From assembly GCA_964544155.1 (NCBI GenBank), contig CAZJAH010000034.1, positions 1-31,862 of the forward strand: DNA of 31,862 nt, read 5' to 3'. Position numbers and translations under genes: made by a program. Positions within the stretch are counted from its first letter, which is position 1. Each line of letters begins with the position of its first letter. Below the pieces are notes generated by a model that worked only from the letters and a program-made list of their open reading frames with translations, made no database searches and was not told where the DNA came from. Of the stretch, positions 1 through 7,871 are shown in pieces. The DNA is from CAZJAH01 sp964544155 (GTDB lineage: Bacteria > Bacteroidota > Ignavibacteria > Kapaibacteriales > UBA2268).

Positions 1-70
1 CCTCATACGATACGTATGTATTAGGTACGAGTACCTGAATGTGCCATAAGATTGCGATTAAAAGATCCAT
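1..70 (-). CDS. 5' end of an unidentified leftward gene, cut by the window edge
   Basis: An ATG on the minus strand at position 70 opens 23 codons that stay open to the edge. Directly upstream is a strong Shine-Dalgarno sequence (AAGGAG on the minus strand, positions 77-82) at a six-base spacing, which is the main reason to call a real start. The visible N-terminus begins MDLLIAILWHIQVL, so it is hydrophobic and could be a membrane segment or part of a signal sequence. The family cannot be recognised from so little. The gene lies downstream of the 24-codon ORF and terminator-like hairpin at 155-269 and may share their transcript. Confidence 0.5.
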   Translation of the reverse strand, partial: MDLLIAILWHIQVLVPNTYVSYE

Positions 71-154
71 GAAAAACTCCTTAAAAATAGTTCATAAAAG
101 TGAAAAAAATATACTTATCCCTTAGACATTTGCCGGGGCCTAATGAATTATGAA

Positions 155-196
155 AAACAAAAAAGGGCGCACGCGCTCGTCAGCACATGGCCCTTT
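155..196 (-). terminator. Rho-independent-type terminator after the 24-codon ORF (minus strand)
   Basis: On the minus strand, AAAGGGC (196-190) pairs with GCCCTTT (168-162), and the product is followed by a T-rich run of the type TTTTTGTTTTT. Inside the loop GTGCT and AGCGC can form a second five-base-pair stem closed by GACG. The hairpin starts on the stop codon of the small ORF at 195-269. It could terminate that transcript or attenuate the gene at 1-70. Confidence 0.6.
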
Positions 197-269
197 ACTG
201 CTCTTCGTTAATAGTCTCTGAGCTTATATTATGTTTTGGATTGCCGTTGGTTGAGATCCGATCATCCAT
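195..269 (-). CDS. 24-residue hypothetical small protein or leader peptide
   Basis: This minus-strand ORF runs from ATG at 269 to TAA at 195-197 and encodes 24 hydrophilic residues, starting MDDRISTNGNP and ending SETINEEQ. A GAGG Shine-Dalgarno core lies about six bases before the ATG, and an in-frame stop just upstream fixes the start at or after this codon. The stop codon is the first part of a strong terminator-like hairpin, so the unit has binding site, ORF, stop and terminator in order. There is no run of one amino acid, which argues against classical amino-acid attenuation. I recognise no family. It may be a small protein, a leader peptide for the gene at 1-70, or chance. Confidence 0.35.
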   Translation of the reverse strand: MDDRISTNGNPKHNISSETINEEQ

Positions 270-289
270 GATTTACCTCAAATATTTCT

Positions 290-311
290 TAAAAAAACCG
301 ATTCCTTCGGT
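290..311 (-). terminator. Weak terminator-like hairpin upstream of the small ORF
   Basis: On the minus strand ACCGA (311-307) and TCGGT (301-297) form a five-base-pair stem with loop AGGAA, followed by seven T residues. The stem is short, so termination efficiency is uncertain. It lies in the probable 5' leader of the 24-codon ORF, with no upstream minus-strand gene to end, so attenuation is a reasonable alternative. A separate weak hairpin (ACGGT 323-327 with ACCGT 335-339, then TTTT) lies on the plus strand. Confidence 0.3.
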
Positions 312-496
312 ATATTAGTGGTACGGTAATTGCGACCGTTTTAAGATTTAAGAGATTAATTACGTTTTGTAATTTAGTTATTTGCGATTTTTTGCTATCT
401 TCCTGATAGTACCGGTTGCCAATATAGTTATTTATTATAAAATTTAAAAAGTATTTTTTTTCTAAAAAGAAAAATATTTCATTTTTTTGAACCTAA

Positions 497-2812
497 ATGT
501 TAAAAATCTTAATATATCTGATATTTTTTTCATTATTTTCCCTGTACGCTTATTCACAGTACAGGGAAGTCACTGAGATCATGCAGAACAATTATCTGTC
601 AACCGAAGACAAAATTACCTTCCTTCTTGAACTATCAAACGAAAATTCTAAACAAAAACCTTCATTAAGCCTTGAAGCTTCACTGCAGGGTATTGAATTA
701 ATAGATGAAAGCATAAATCCTGAATTGATAGTACTTCTCTACAATGAAGTCGGTTTTACCTATATAAGGCTGGAGAATTATTCTGAAGCCGAAAAATACC
801 TCGAAATTGCTCTGGATAAGGCAATACAATACCAGATCAAAGATTTGCAGGCAAAAGTACTGAATAATACAGGAACTCTGTACTATTCTCAAAGGGATTA
901 TCAGAAAGCAGTTGATTATTATAAAAAGTCTCTTGAATTAAGAAAAGAACTGGGGCAGAAAGAAGAAATTGCCAAGTCATTATATAATCTTATAATAACA
1001 TTTGAAAATCTGGATTCTAAGGAAGCGATCAATGAAGCTCTGTATTATCTTGATCATCTAATTGAAGTTTATGATGCGTTAAATAAAACCTTTGAACTAG
1101 CTTTACTATACAATAAAAAAGGCGATCTGTATTACTCCCTTTCGGAATATGAGAAAGCTCTTAATAACTACCTTCAGGAGCTTCGTTTCAGACAGTCCTT
1201 TGAAGATCCTGATGAAATGGGCCAGTACTATTTTGATGTAGCCAAGATATATAACGTAATGAAAAATTATGAAAAAGCTGTTGAGAATTATGAAAGAGTA
1301 TTGAATTATTATAATGAAAACTCCGTGGACAGGGCACAGGTACTTACTCAACTCGGCAATGTATATTACGGCTGGGGAAAATACAATGAAGCTCTCAAAT
1401 ATTACCAGGAATCCCTGGATATTGCCAACGATAAAAGTTCATTGAAGGGTAAAGCAATTCTGCTTAATAATATTGGCCTTGTTTATAAGAATATGGGTAA
1501 TTATAATGAAGCTCTCAGATATTGCAAGATGTCTATCGACATAAGGGAAGAATCAGGCAGGACTGATGATCTTAATCTTTATTTCCCGCTGACCAGCCTG
1601 GCCGAAATCTATCTCAGGCTCGGTAATAACGAAGAAGCTCTTATTTACCTGCAAAGAGCTTTGCGTATTGCGGAAAATTTCAACAATTCCAAGCTTAAGA
1701 AAGATGCACACTTTCTTCTGTACGAAGTAAATAACGCCGCCGGCTATTATAAGAACTCACTGGCGCATTATGAAGCATATAATGAGGTTAAAGATTCTCT
1801 AATTAATGAAGATGTAACAAAGAAGATCGCCGAGATGAACATCACTTACGAAACTGAAAAAAAGGAACAGGAGAATCTTAACTTAAAGAAAACCAACGAG
1901 CTTCAAAGGAATTACTTTATAGTAATATTCGTGATGGCCCTGATACTGATGTTTGTTATTGTTAACAGGTACCTTAATAAACAAAAAGCCCTTAAACTGC
2001 TTAAAGAAAAGAACGATCAGATACAAATGCAGCACAGGGAACTCGAAAAGCTCTTCACACAGCTCCAGATAAAGGAACAAAACCTTAGCGAAGCTAACGC
2101 TACCAAGGATAAATTTTTCTCAATTATCGCCCATGACCTAAAAAACCCCATGCATTCGATAATTTTATCTTCCGACCTGCTTATTCATAAGTTCAGAAAT
2201 ATGTCAGGAGAACAGCTCCTACAGCTTATTAAGAACATCAACAAAGCCGGATCGCATCTAGCAAACCTGCTTGAAAACCTCCTTCAGTGGTCTAGATCAC
2301 AAAGCGGCAGGATAGAGTTTAATCCCATTAAGCTGAATCTCAGGCATATTACACTGGATACACTTAAATATCTCGAAAATACAGCGGATAAGAAAGGTAT
2401 TAGCCTTGTAGTCGATATTGAGGAAAGTCTAAACGCTTTTGCCGATCCTAACATGATCTCCACGGTGCTGCGAAACCTAATATCGAATGCTATCAAGTTT
2501 ACTCCTGATGGCGGTTATGTAAAAATGTTCTCTATTATAACTAACGGGCGTGTCAGCATAACTGTCGAAGACAGCGGTATCGGCATTAGCGAAGAGGATA
2601 TTGCAAAACTATTCAGAATAGATGTGCACCATACTACCATCGGGACATCCAAGGAACAGGGGACGGGCCTGGGGCTTATACTTTGCAAGGAATTCATCGA
2701 AAAAAATAACGGCTCGATTGAAGTCAGCAGCCAGGAAGGCAAAGGCTCCAGATTTACGATTCATTTGCCTTTGTACCAGCCTGTTTCCGTCGAAAAAGCT
2801 TTTTCCGGTTAA
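497..2812 (+). CDS. TPR-repeat sensor histidine kinase
   Basis: The 771-residue protein senses a signal on the periplasmic side and autophosphorylates in the cytoplasm. A signal-type N-terminus (residues 1-21, ending near AYSQ) is followed by tandem TPR repeats at about 70-430. A single membrane segment lies at about 471-491, then a coiled coil at about 495-540. The HisKA phosphoacceptor is His546 in AHDLKNP. The HATPase shows an N box (NLISNAIKF, from 660), a G1 box (EDSGIGIS, from 691) and a G2 box (GTGLGL, about 722-727). There is no receiver domain, so a separate response regulator is needed; none is adjacent. The start has no clear ribosome-binding site but gives a good signal sequence. 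The protease gene follows 44 bases downstream on the same strand. The TPR-TM-kinase layout is common in Bacteroidota; the ligand is unknown. Confidence 0.92.
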   Translation: MLKILIYLIFFSLFSLYAYSQYREVTEIMQNNYLSTEDKITFLLELSNENSKQKPSLSLEASLQGIELIDESINPELIVLLYNEVGFTYIRLENYSEAEKYLEIALDKAIQYQIKDLQAKVLNNTGTLYYSQRDYQKAVDYYKKSLELRKELGQKEEIAKSLYNLIITFENLDSKEAINEALYYLDHLIEVYDALNKTFELALLYNKKGDLYYSLSEYEKALNNYLQELRFRQSFEDPDEMGQYYFDVAKIYNVMKNYEKAVENYERVLNYYNENSVDRAQVLTQLGNVYYGWGKYNEALKYYQESLDIANDKSSLKGKAILLNNIGLVYKNMGNYNEALRYCKMSIDIREESGRTDDLNLYFPLTSLAEIYLRLGNNEEALIYLQRALRIAENFNNSKLKKDAHFLLYEVNNAAGYYKNSLAHYEAYNEVKDSLINEDVTKKIAEMNITYETEKKEQENLNLKKTNELQRNYFIVIFVMALILMFVIVNRYLNKQKALKLLKEKNDQIQMQHRELEKLFTQLQIKEQNLSEANATKDKFFSIIAHDLKNPMHSIILSSDLLIHKFRNMSGEQLLQLIKNINKAGSHLANLLENLLQWSRSQSGRIEFNPIKLNLRHITLDTLKYLENTADKKGISLVVDIEESLNAFADPNMISTVLRNLISNAIKFTPDGGYVKMFSIITNGRVSITVEDSGIGISEEDIAKLFRIDVHHTTIGTSKEQGTGLGLILCKEFIEKNNGSIEVSSQEGKGSRFTIHLPLYQPVSVEKAFSG

Positions 2813-2856
2813 ACATAAAAGTATTATTTTTGCTATTTTTTCGAAAGGAAATTTCT

Positions 2857-5748
2857 ATGAAAAGACTTTTAACAATACTGATCGTATTTTGTTTTTCATT
2901 AAATCTTGCGGCACAGGAAAGCTATGAGTATCCCTTCCTGGATAATAACGCCATGGGTACTCTCGATTTGATCAAATCTAATGAAAATTATGACGGCAGG
3001 GGAATACTGATTTTTATTCTGGATAACGGTGTGGACCCGGATATTCCGGGACTTCAGCAAACCTCTCATGGAGAAAGGAAAGTCATCGATATGAAGGATT
3101 TTTCTAATCAACTTAATATCCAGCTTAATAAAGCTGAAAAAACCGAAATAAATGGCAGGAATGTCCTGAAAACAGAAGCAACTACCATCTCTGGATATGA
3201 AAATCTTGAACTCCAGCCGGTTGAACAAGATGAATACTATGTAGGTGTTCTTTATGAAGAAGAGTACAAGAACTCAGCCGTAGATGACATTAATCAAAAC
3301 GGCCGTACTAATGATGAGTTCGCTGCCCTGGCATTCAAGGTCTCCAACGCGTACGATATTCTGAAAGACGCTCCGGGCAAAGTAAAAGCCAATCCGGGCG
3401 AAGATCTCTGGGTATACTACATTGATGAGGATATGGACGGTAATATTGATGATGAAAAACCGAAATTTGATTACAAATATCGCTTCGATGTATTCGATTT
3501 CCATGTAGGCGATGAAAAAACAAGGCCTATGTTCACTTTTTCGGCTTGGGTGGACCCCGTGAAAATGATACTAAATGTACACACAACCGACGGCTCACAT
3601 GGATCTCATTGCGCTGGGATAGCAGCAGGAAATGATATTTACGGCGTGGCAGGCAATGACGGTATTGCTCCCGGTGCTTATGTGGCCTCTCTAAAAATTG
3701 GCAGTAATATTCTCTCAGGTGGTTCAACTACCCTCGAATCTATGAAGGCAGCTTATGAATACGGAGCCAAATTTATGCAAGAAGCAGGATTTGAACATGC
3801 TGTTTTCTCAATGAGCTATGGTATCGGTTCGGAAACCCCGGGCAGAAGTGAGATTGAAATATTCCTTAATGATTTTGTTAAGAAGAATCCCGGCTGTATA
3901 GTTGTTACTTCAAACGGTAACAGCGGCCCCGGCATCAATTCAACAGGTAATCCGGCAGGCGCGGAAGGGCTTATATCTGTCGGTGCTATGGTTACTCCTA
4001 AAACTCTTAAAAATCTTTACGGCTCACCGAGAGACAAGAACTGGGTAACTCACTTCAGTTCACGCGGCGGCGAAATGGCTAAGCCTGATATCGTTGCTCC
4101 GGGTGCGGCCTCCTCTACAGTGCCTGCATTCGAGCATGGCGATGCTTTCTGGGGAACTTCAATGGCGTGTCCGCAGGTAGCAGGTGCTTGCGCTGTGCTT
4201 TTGAGTGTAGCTGAATCGGAAGGCCTTAAAATTAACAATTATATGATTAACAGAGCCATTACATATTCTGGCGAGCCAATTTCAGGTTATACTCAGGCCG
4301 ACCAGGGCCAGGGCCTTGTAAACATCAAGAAAGCTCTCGAACATTTACGCGTATTGGCAAAAAGGAATGAATATGACAAAGTTCTGACTTATGATATTTC
4401 CACAACTAATACTTTTTATCCCGATAAACAAGGGCCGGACGCTTTCTGGAAGGCCGGCGGATACGTGCCTCCGAAAGGAATCAAGCAAAATGTAAAGATA
4501 GATGCCGTATTCCCTGAGCATATCTCTAAAGAAGAAGAAGAAGCTTTCTACCGAGTGTTCAGGTTAAGGCCGAATGTGGACTGGCTCAGCACAGATAAAT
4601 CTGAAATATATGTCAGAGGCTCACTAGGCCAGACTTTCGGTATATTTTACGATGCAGACAGGCTTTCTGAACCTGGCTTATATGTTGGAAGTATTTACGG
4701 TTACACGAAAAATGAGGATAACGGCGGCTATCCAGACTTCCATGTAATGGTTACTGTTGTGGTTCCGCATAAGTTCTCAATAAATAATGACCATGAGCTT
4801 TATCTGTCAAACCGCGGGCTTGCAGCAGGAGATATCGACAGGGTATTTGTGGAAGTTCCTCCGGCAGCATCGGCTATGAATATAGAGCTATCTCCTGCCA
4901 GAGATAAATGGTACAGCATGATAATGTACCTATTTGGGCCGGACGGCAATCAGGAAGAATTCGGTTCCAGCTCTTCCAGTGAGAACCGGAAGGAAATCAA
5001 CTTCGAGATCGATAACGAGGAGCTCAAAACGGGTACCTGGGAGATACTGCCATATTGTTTCTTCCAGTCATCTCAGGATTCATATTATGACCTCAATGTT
5101 AAATATTACGGTTTAGCTGCTGAACCTGAGATCATCAATGACCTTAATATTCCAGCAGGTAAGAACCCGGCCGGAAAATTCACTGTAACAAATCTCTACA
5201 GTGACATGATCAATGCTTCTCTTAAAGGCAGAATTTCAGGATATGAAACAATCAAAGACGAATCATCGTCCGGCACTGATCTTATCGAAAAGCCGTTCAG
5301 CGTTGGAAGTGATATAAGCAAGGTTGTATTCCAGATAGAAATGGATGCCGAAGAATTCAATAAATTTACCGACCTTGCCGTAAATATTAAGGATAAATCC
5401 GGTAAAGCAGTAGTCTCATCCGGATTATCCAGAAGATCGGGCACAGTAACTTTCAATCCGTCTGATCCCGGTGATTACATTTTGGAAATTGTTCCCGGTT
5501 TCACTTCAAAAGAAACCATGAACAAACCGTGGCATTACACTATTCAGGAACAGTATTTCTACAAAACACCTAATACCCTGAAATTTAACTCCGCGAATTT
5601 AAAGATCTATCCGGGAATAAAATATGATATATCTTTTGATCTGAGCAAACCGCTGCCGATGTCGCCTGACGGCTTCCATTCATTCGGAAATATCGAGATC
5701 AGGGATAGCAAAGAAAGGCTGGTCAGGAATCAATTAATAAGATTCTAA
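2857..5748 (+). CDS. Secreted subtilisin-family (S8) protease, tripeptidyl-peptidase-II-like
   Basis: I chose ATG 2857 over an in-frame ATG at 2830 because AAAGGAAA lies just before it and it begins directly with a signal peptide (MKRLLTIL to about residue 20). The 963-residue product has a complete S8 triad: Asp56 (LDNGVDP), His248 (DGSHGSHCAG) and Ser435 (GTSMACP), with oxyanion Asn355 (SNGNSGPG). The insert of about 190 residues between Asp and His, plus the sequence around GVDPDIPGLQ, fits the tripeptidyl-peptidase II branch better than classic subtilisins. The last 500 residues are beta-rich and resemble the accessory C-terminal region of TPPII. Export is inferred from the signal peptide. 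I see no T9SS tail. Two bases after the catalytic Asp the usual D-T/S-G reads D-N-G. TPPII proper is a large cytosolic complex in eukaryotes, so the substrate and assembly here are unknown. Confidence 0.85.
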   Translation: MKRLLTILIVFCFSLNLAAQESYEYPFLDNNAMGTLDLIKSNENYDGRGILIFILDNGVDPDIPGLQQTSHGERKVIDMKDFSNQLNIQLNKAEKTEINGRNVLKTEATTISGYENLELQPVEQDEYYVGVLYEEEYKNSAVDDINQNGRTNDEFAALAFKVSNAYDILKDAPGKVKANPGEDLWVYYIDEDMDGNIDDEKPKFDYKYRFDVFDFHVGDEKTRPMFTFSAWVDPVKMILNVHTTDGSHGSHCAGIAAGNDIYGVAGNDGIAPGAYVASLKIGSNILSGGSTTLESMKAAYEYGAKFMQEAGFEHAVFSMSYGIGSETPGRSEIEIFLNDFVKKNPGCIVVTSNGNSGPGINSTGNPAGAEGLISVGAMVTPKTLKNLYGSPRDKNWVTHFSSRGGEMAKPDIVAPGAASSTVPAFEHGDAFWGTSMACPQVAGACAVLLSVAESEGLKINNYMINRAITYSGEPISGYTQADQGQGLVNIKKALEHLRVLAKRNEYDKVLTYDISTTNTFYPDKQGPDAFWKAGGYVPPKGIKQNVKIDAVFPEHISKEEEEAFYRVFRLRPNVDWLSTDKSEIYVRGSLGQTFGIFYDADRLSEPGLYVGSIYGYTKNEDNGGYPDFHVMVTVVVPHKFSINNDHELYLSNRGLAAGDIDRVFVEVPPAASAMNIELSPARDKWYSMIMYLFGPDGNQEEFGSSSSSENRKEINFEIDNEELKTGTWEILPYCFFQSSQDSYYDLNVKYYGLAAEPEIINDLNIPAGKNPAGKFTVTNLYSDMINASLKGRISGYETIKDESSSGTDLIEKPFSVGSDISKVVFQIEMDAEEFNKFTDLAVNIKDKSGKAVVSSGLSRRSGTVTFNPSDPGDYILEIVPGFTSKETMNKPWHYTIQEQYFYKTPNTLKFNSANLKIYPGIKYDISFDLSKPLPMSPDGFHSFGNIEIRDSKERLVRNQLIRF

Positions 5749-5782
5749 TGATTTTTAGATTTAATGAATTTTAACCAATAAT

Positions 5783-5818
5783 AAACCGCGGGGAAATAAT
5801 CCCCGTGGTTTTTGTTTT
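5783..5818 (+). terminator. Rho-independent terminator after the S8 protease gene
   Basis: A 12-base-pair stem (5783-5794 with 5800-5811, one G-T pair) encloses the five-base loop AATAA and runs into a T-rich tail. The A-rich left flank means it could also act on the opposite strand, where the SAM hydroxide adenosyltransferase gene ends at 5845. Confidence 0.9.
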
Positions 5819-5844
5819 CCCAGCGATATTTTAGCTATTGAGGA

Positions 5845-6630
5845 TCAAACCACAAGATTTTTAGTGATTTTAACCTCAGTTCCTATTACGGCTTCATATA
5901 GCTCGGCAGCGGATCCGTTATTTACTGCAATTTCAAGATAGCCGCCGCTTCCCATATAGGCCAGAGGCTTTCCCTTAGCTACGTCGCCATAGCTTTTTTT
6001 CAATCCTTCGAGTATCCTGTTGTGTATAACTACCTTGTAACCATTACCATTTAGGCACGATTCCTTGATGTTAGTTATTAAGTTGCCGAATATATCTATA
6101 TAAATTACATGGCCATTAATAGTACTTTCGGTCTTTTCGATTTTTTTATATTCAGGCAGGAAATCAAGCTCTTCTTTCCTGAGTTCAGGCCCGAAGCTGC
6201 TGATCGAAGTATTATTAAATAAATGCGCAGCCGCGGGAGCAAAAACATCTCTTCCATGGAATGTATTGCTGACCTTTTCGAGCATATACTTTTTATTTTC
6301 AATTGAAATGATCTTATCAGGTGAAAGCTCTGAAATAACGTAGGAGAGTAGTCCGTTATCTGGCGCGACAAATAGCTTATTGCCGGCGTTCATTATCAGG
6401 GCCTTTCTGCTTGTTCCAACCCCGGGATCAACCACACAAAGGAAAATTGTTTTTTCGGGAAAATAAGATACTGATGCGGCCAGATTATATGCAGCCGCGT
6501 GTATGTCGTGTCTGGGTATGTTATTATTAATATCAACAATCGGACAATCATAAGCGATTTCTTTAATAACGCCTTTCATAATGCCAACATAAGCATCTTG
6601 GGTACCAAAATCAGAAATGAGAGCTATCAT
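5845..6630 (-). CDS. S-adenosyl-L-methionine hydroxide adenosyltransferase (DUF62 family)
   Basis: This 261-residue protein belongs to the DUF62 / fluorinase-like superfamily, whose common bacterial members split S-adenosylmethionine with hydroxide into adenosine and L-methionine. Family signatures are visible: the N-terminal SDFGTQDAYVGIMKG, the VDPGVGT motif, the APDNGLLS segment and FHGRDVFAPAAA. Length is typical. The ATG overlaps the stop of the upstream receiver-kinase gene (ATGA) and has a very strong site, AGGAGG, four bases before it, so the two are translationally coupled. The physiological role of this enzyme is unclear, and its coupling to a signalling protein is noted separately. 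A halogenating activity is unlikely without the fluorinase-specific loop, but I cannot check that in detail. Confidence 0.9.
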   Translation of the reverse strand: MIALISDFGTQDAYVGIMKGVIKEIAYDCPIVDINNNIPRHDIHAAAYNLAASVSYFPEKTIFLCVVDPGVGTSRKALIMNAGNKLFVAPDNGLLSYVISELSPDKIISIENKKYMLEKVSNTFHGRDVFAPAAAHLFNNTSISSFGPELRKEELDFLPEYKKIEKTESTINGHVIYIDIFGNLITNIKESCLNGNGYKVVIHNRILEGLKKSYGDVAKGKPLAYMGSGGYLEIAVNNGSAAELYEAVIGTEVKITKNLVV

Positions 6631-7745
6631 GGCTCCTCCTGTTTAAATTTCAAAAAGAATGAGCTGCCCTTGCCGGGTTTACTTTCAACCCAAATCTGGC
6701 CATCTTGTAATTCTGTCAACTGCCTGGCGATGGACAGCCCCAGTCCCGAGGAAGTCTCGCCACCCGTTGGTTTTGCCGATAATTTTGTGAATTTGTCAAA
6801 AATGAACTCCATTTCTATTTCATTAAATCCCGGCCCGTTGTCTTTAATTTCCATTATCGCAAATCTGCTGTTGTTTTTAATTTCCTGATTGAAATTAATC
6901 TCGATAAATCCCGCTCGTGGTGTGTATTTAACAGCATTGCTGATCAAATTATCAATAACCTGCTGCGTTTTTTCAGGATCAGCGTTTATAATCAATTTAT
7001 TTGCAAGGCTGTTATTTATTCTGATCATCTGATCCTTATATCTTGCTTTTGGTTTATAAGTTTCAACTACTGCGCCTGTAAGTAGTTCTAAGTCAACAAG
7101 TTCTTTTTTAAACGTTATCTTTCCGCTTTCTATTTTAGCCAGTTCAAGAATTTGGTTTACCAGTTTAGAAATAATCTCTCCTGATTCAAGTATCAGCCTA
7201 AGCTGAGAGTGTTTTTGCGGATCATCGTCAGATTCATTCATCATCATTCCGGCCAGCATGATTATTGTTGTCAAAGGATTTTTTATATCATGAATGCTAA
7301 CCTGGAAGAACCTGTTTTTCATTTCTATGGCGTCTTGCAGAACTTTATTGGAATCGGTCAGTTCTTTGAGCTTAATAAGAGAATTTGCCCTTAAAGTAAG
7401 TTCCTTAGAGTGAAAAGGTTTGGTCAGGAAATCATTAGCTCCGGCTTCAAAGCCTTTCTCTTTATCGCGGATATCATTTTTGGCTGTAAGGAATAATACC
7501 GGCAGTTCATACATATTATAAGTTTTGCGTATATGTCGGCAGATATCGAATCCGCTGGGGCCTGGTAAAATAACATCAAGTATTGCAAGATGGAATAATT
7601 CGCCGCTTTCGATGGCTTTAATGGCTTCATTCGGATCTGTCACGGCTCTGATCAGATAATTATACTCTTTAAAATAGCTTTTGATCAGAGAGCAGATCTC
7701 TGGCCTGTCATCAACCACTAATATTTTAGTTTGAGAGTCTTTCAT
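6627..7745 (-). CDS. Response-regulator / histidine-kinase hybrid (receiver domain first)
   Basis: The 372-residue protein has a receiver domain at about 6-125, with acidic pocket Asp12-Asp13, phosphoacceptor Asp57 (LAILDVILPG), Thr87 and Lys109. It is followed by a HisKA domain with His152 (IHDIKNP) and an HATPase domain carrying NLISNAVKY, KDNGPGF and SSGLGLSIA. There is no signal peptide or membrane segment, so it is cytoplasmic. It probably takes phosphate or a signal from another kinase through the receiver and controls its own kinase output. No DNA-binding domain is present, so the final output lies elsewhere. It is the first gene of a two-gene unit with the SAM hydroxide adenosyltransferase and is transcribed away from the ABC-F gene across a 126-base region that holds an inverted repeat. 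Confidence 0.92.
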   Translation of the reverse strand: MKDSQTKILVVDDRPEICSLIKSYFKEYNYLIRAVTDPNEAIKAIESGELFHLAILDVILPGPSGFDICRHIRKTYNMYELPVLFLTAKNDIRDKEKGFEAGANDFLTKPFHSKELTLRANSLIKLKELTDSNKVLQDAIEMKNRFFQVSIHDIKNPLTTIIMLAGMMMNESDDDPQKHSQLRLILESGEIISKLVNQILELAKIESGKITFKKELVDLELLTGAVVETYKPKARYKDQMIRINNSLANKLIINADPEKTQQVIDNLISNAVKYTPRAGFIEINFNQEIKNNSRFAIMEIKDNGPGFNEIEMEFIFDKFTKLSAKPTGGETSSGLGLSIARQLTELQDGQIWVESKPGKGSSFFLKFKQEEP

Positions 7746-7790
7746 AGTTTACTTTCTTGATTGATGTAAAGACAGATTCATTTTTAATGC

Positions 7791-7831
7791 TCATAAGTTA
7801 TTATTTTTGAAAACTTATGATATTTTTATCA
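7791..7831. promoter_or_regulatory. Inverted repeat in the divergent promoter region of the hybrid kinase and ABC-F genes
   Basis: TCATAAGTT (7791-7799) is perfectly repeated in inverse as AACTTATGA (7812-7820) with a 12-base spacer. It is directly followed by an overlapping TGATA-TTTT-TATCA inverted repeat (7818-7831). The size and place fit an operator, but a leader hairpin for either gene is equally possible. A TCATAAGT half-site recurs at 16116-16123. Confidence 0.35.
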
Positions 7832-7871
7832 CAAACTAACAAATATTTTATAATAATTATTAATATTTTTC

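Noticed and set aside
2183..2193. TCATAAGTTC copy of the half-site inside the kinase gene
   Set aside because: It is a single copy in coding sequence without an inverted partner; it suggests that chance matches occur.
2622..2927. Plus-strand frame of 101 codons bridging the kinase and protease genes
   Set aside because: It overlaps the kinase G2 box and the protease signal peptide in another frame; both real genes have better evidence.
6499..6888. Plus-strand frame of 129 codons across the hybrid kinase and DUF62 genes
   Set aside because: It is a shadow of two well-supported minus-strand genes.
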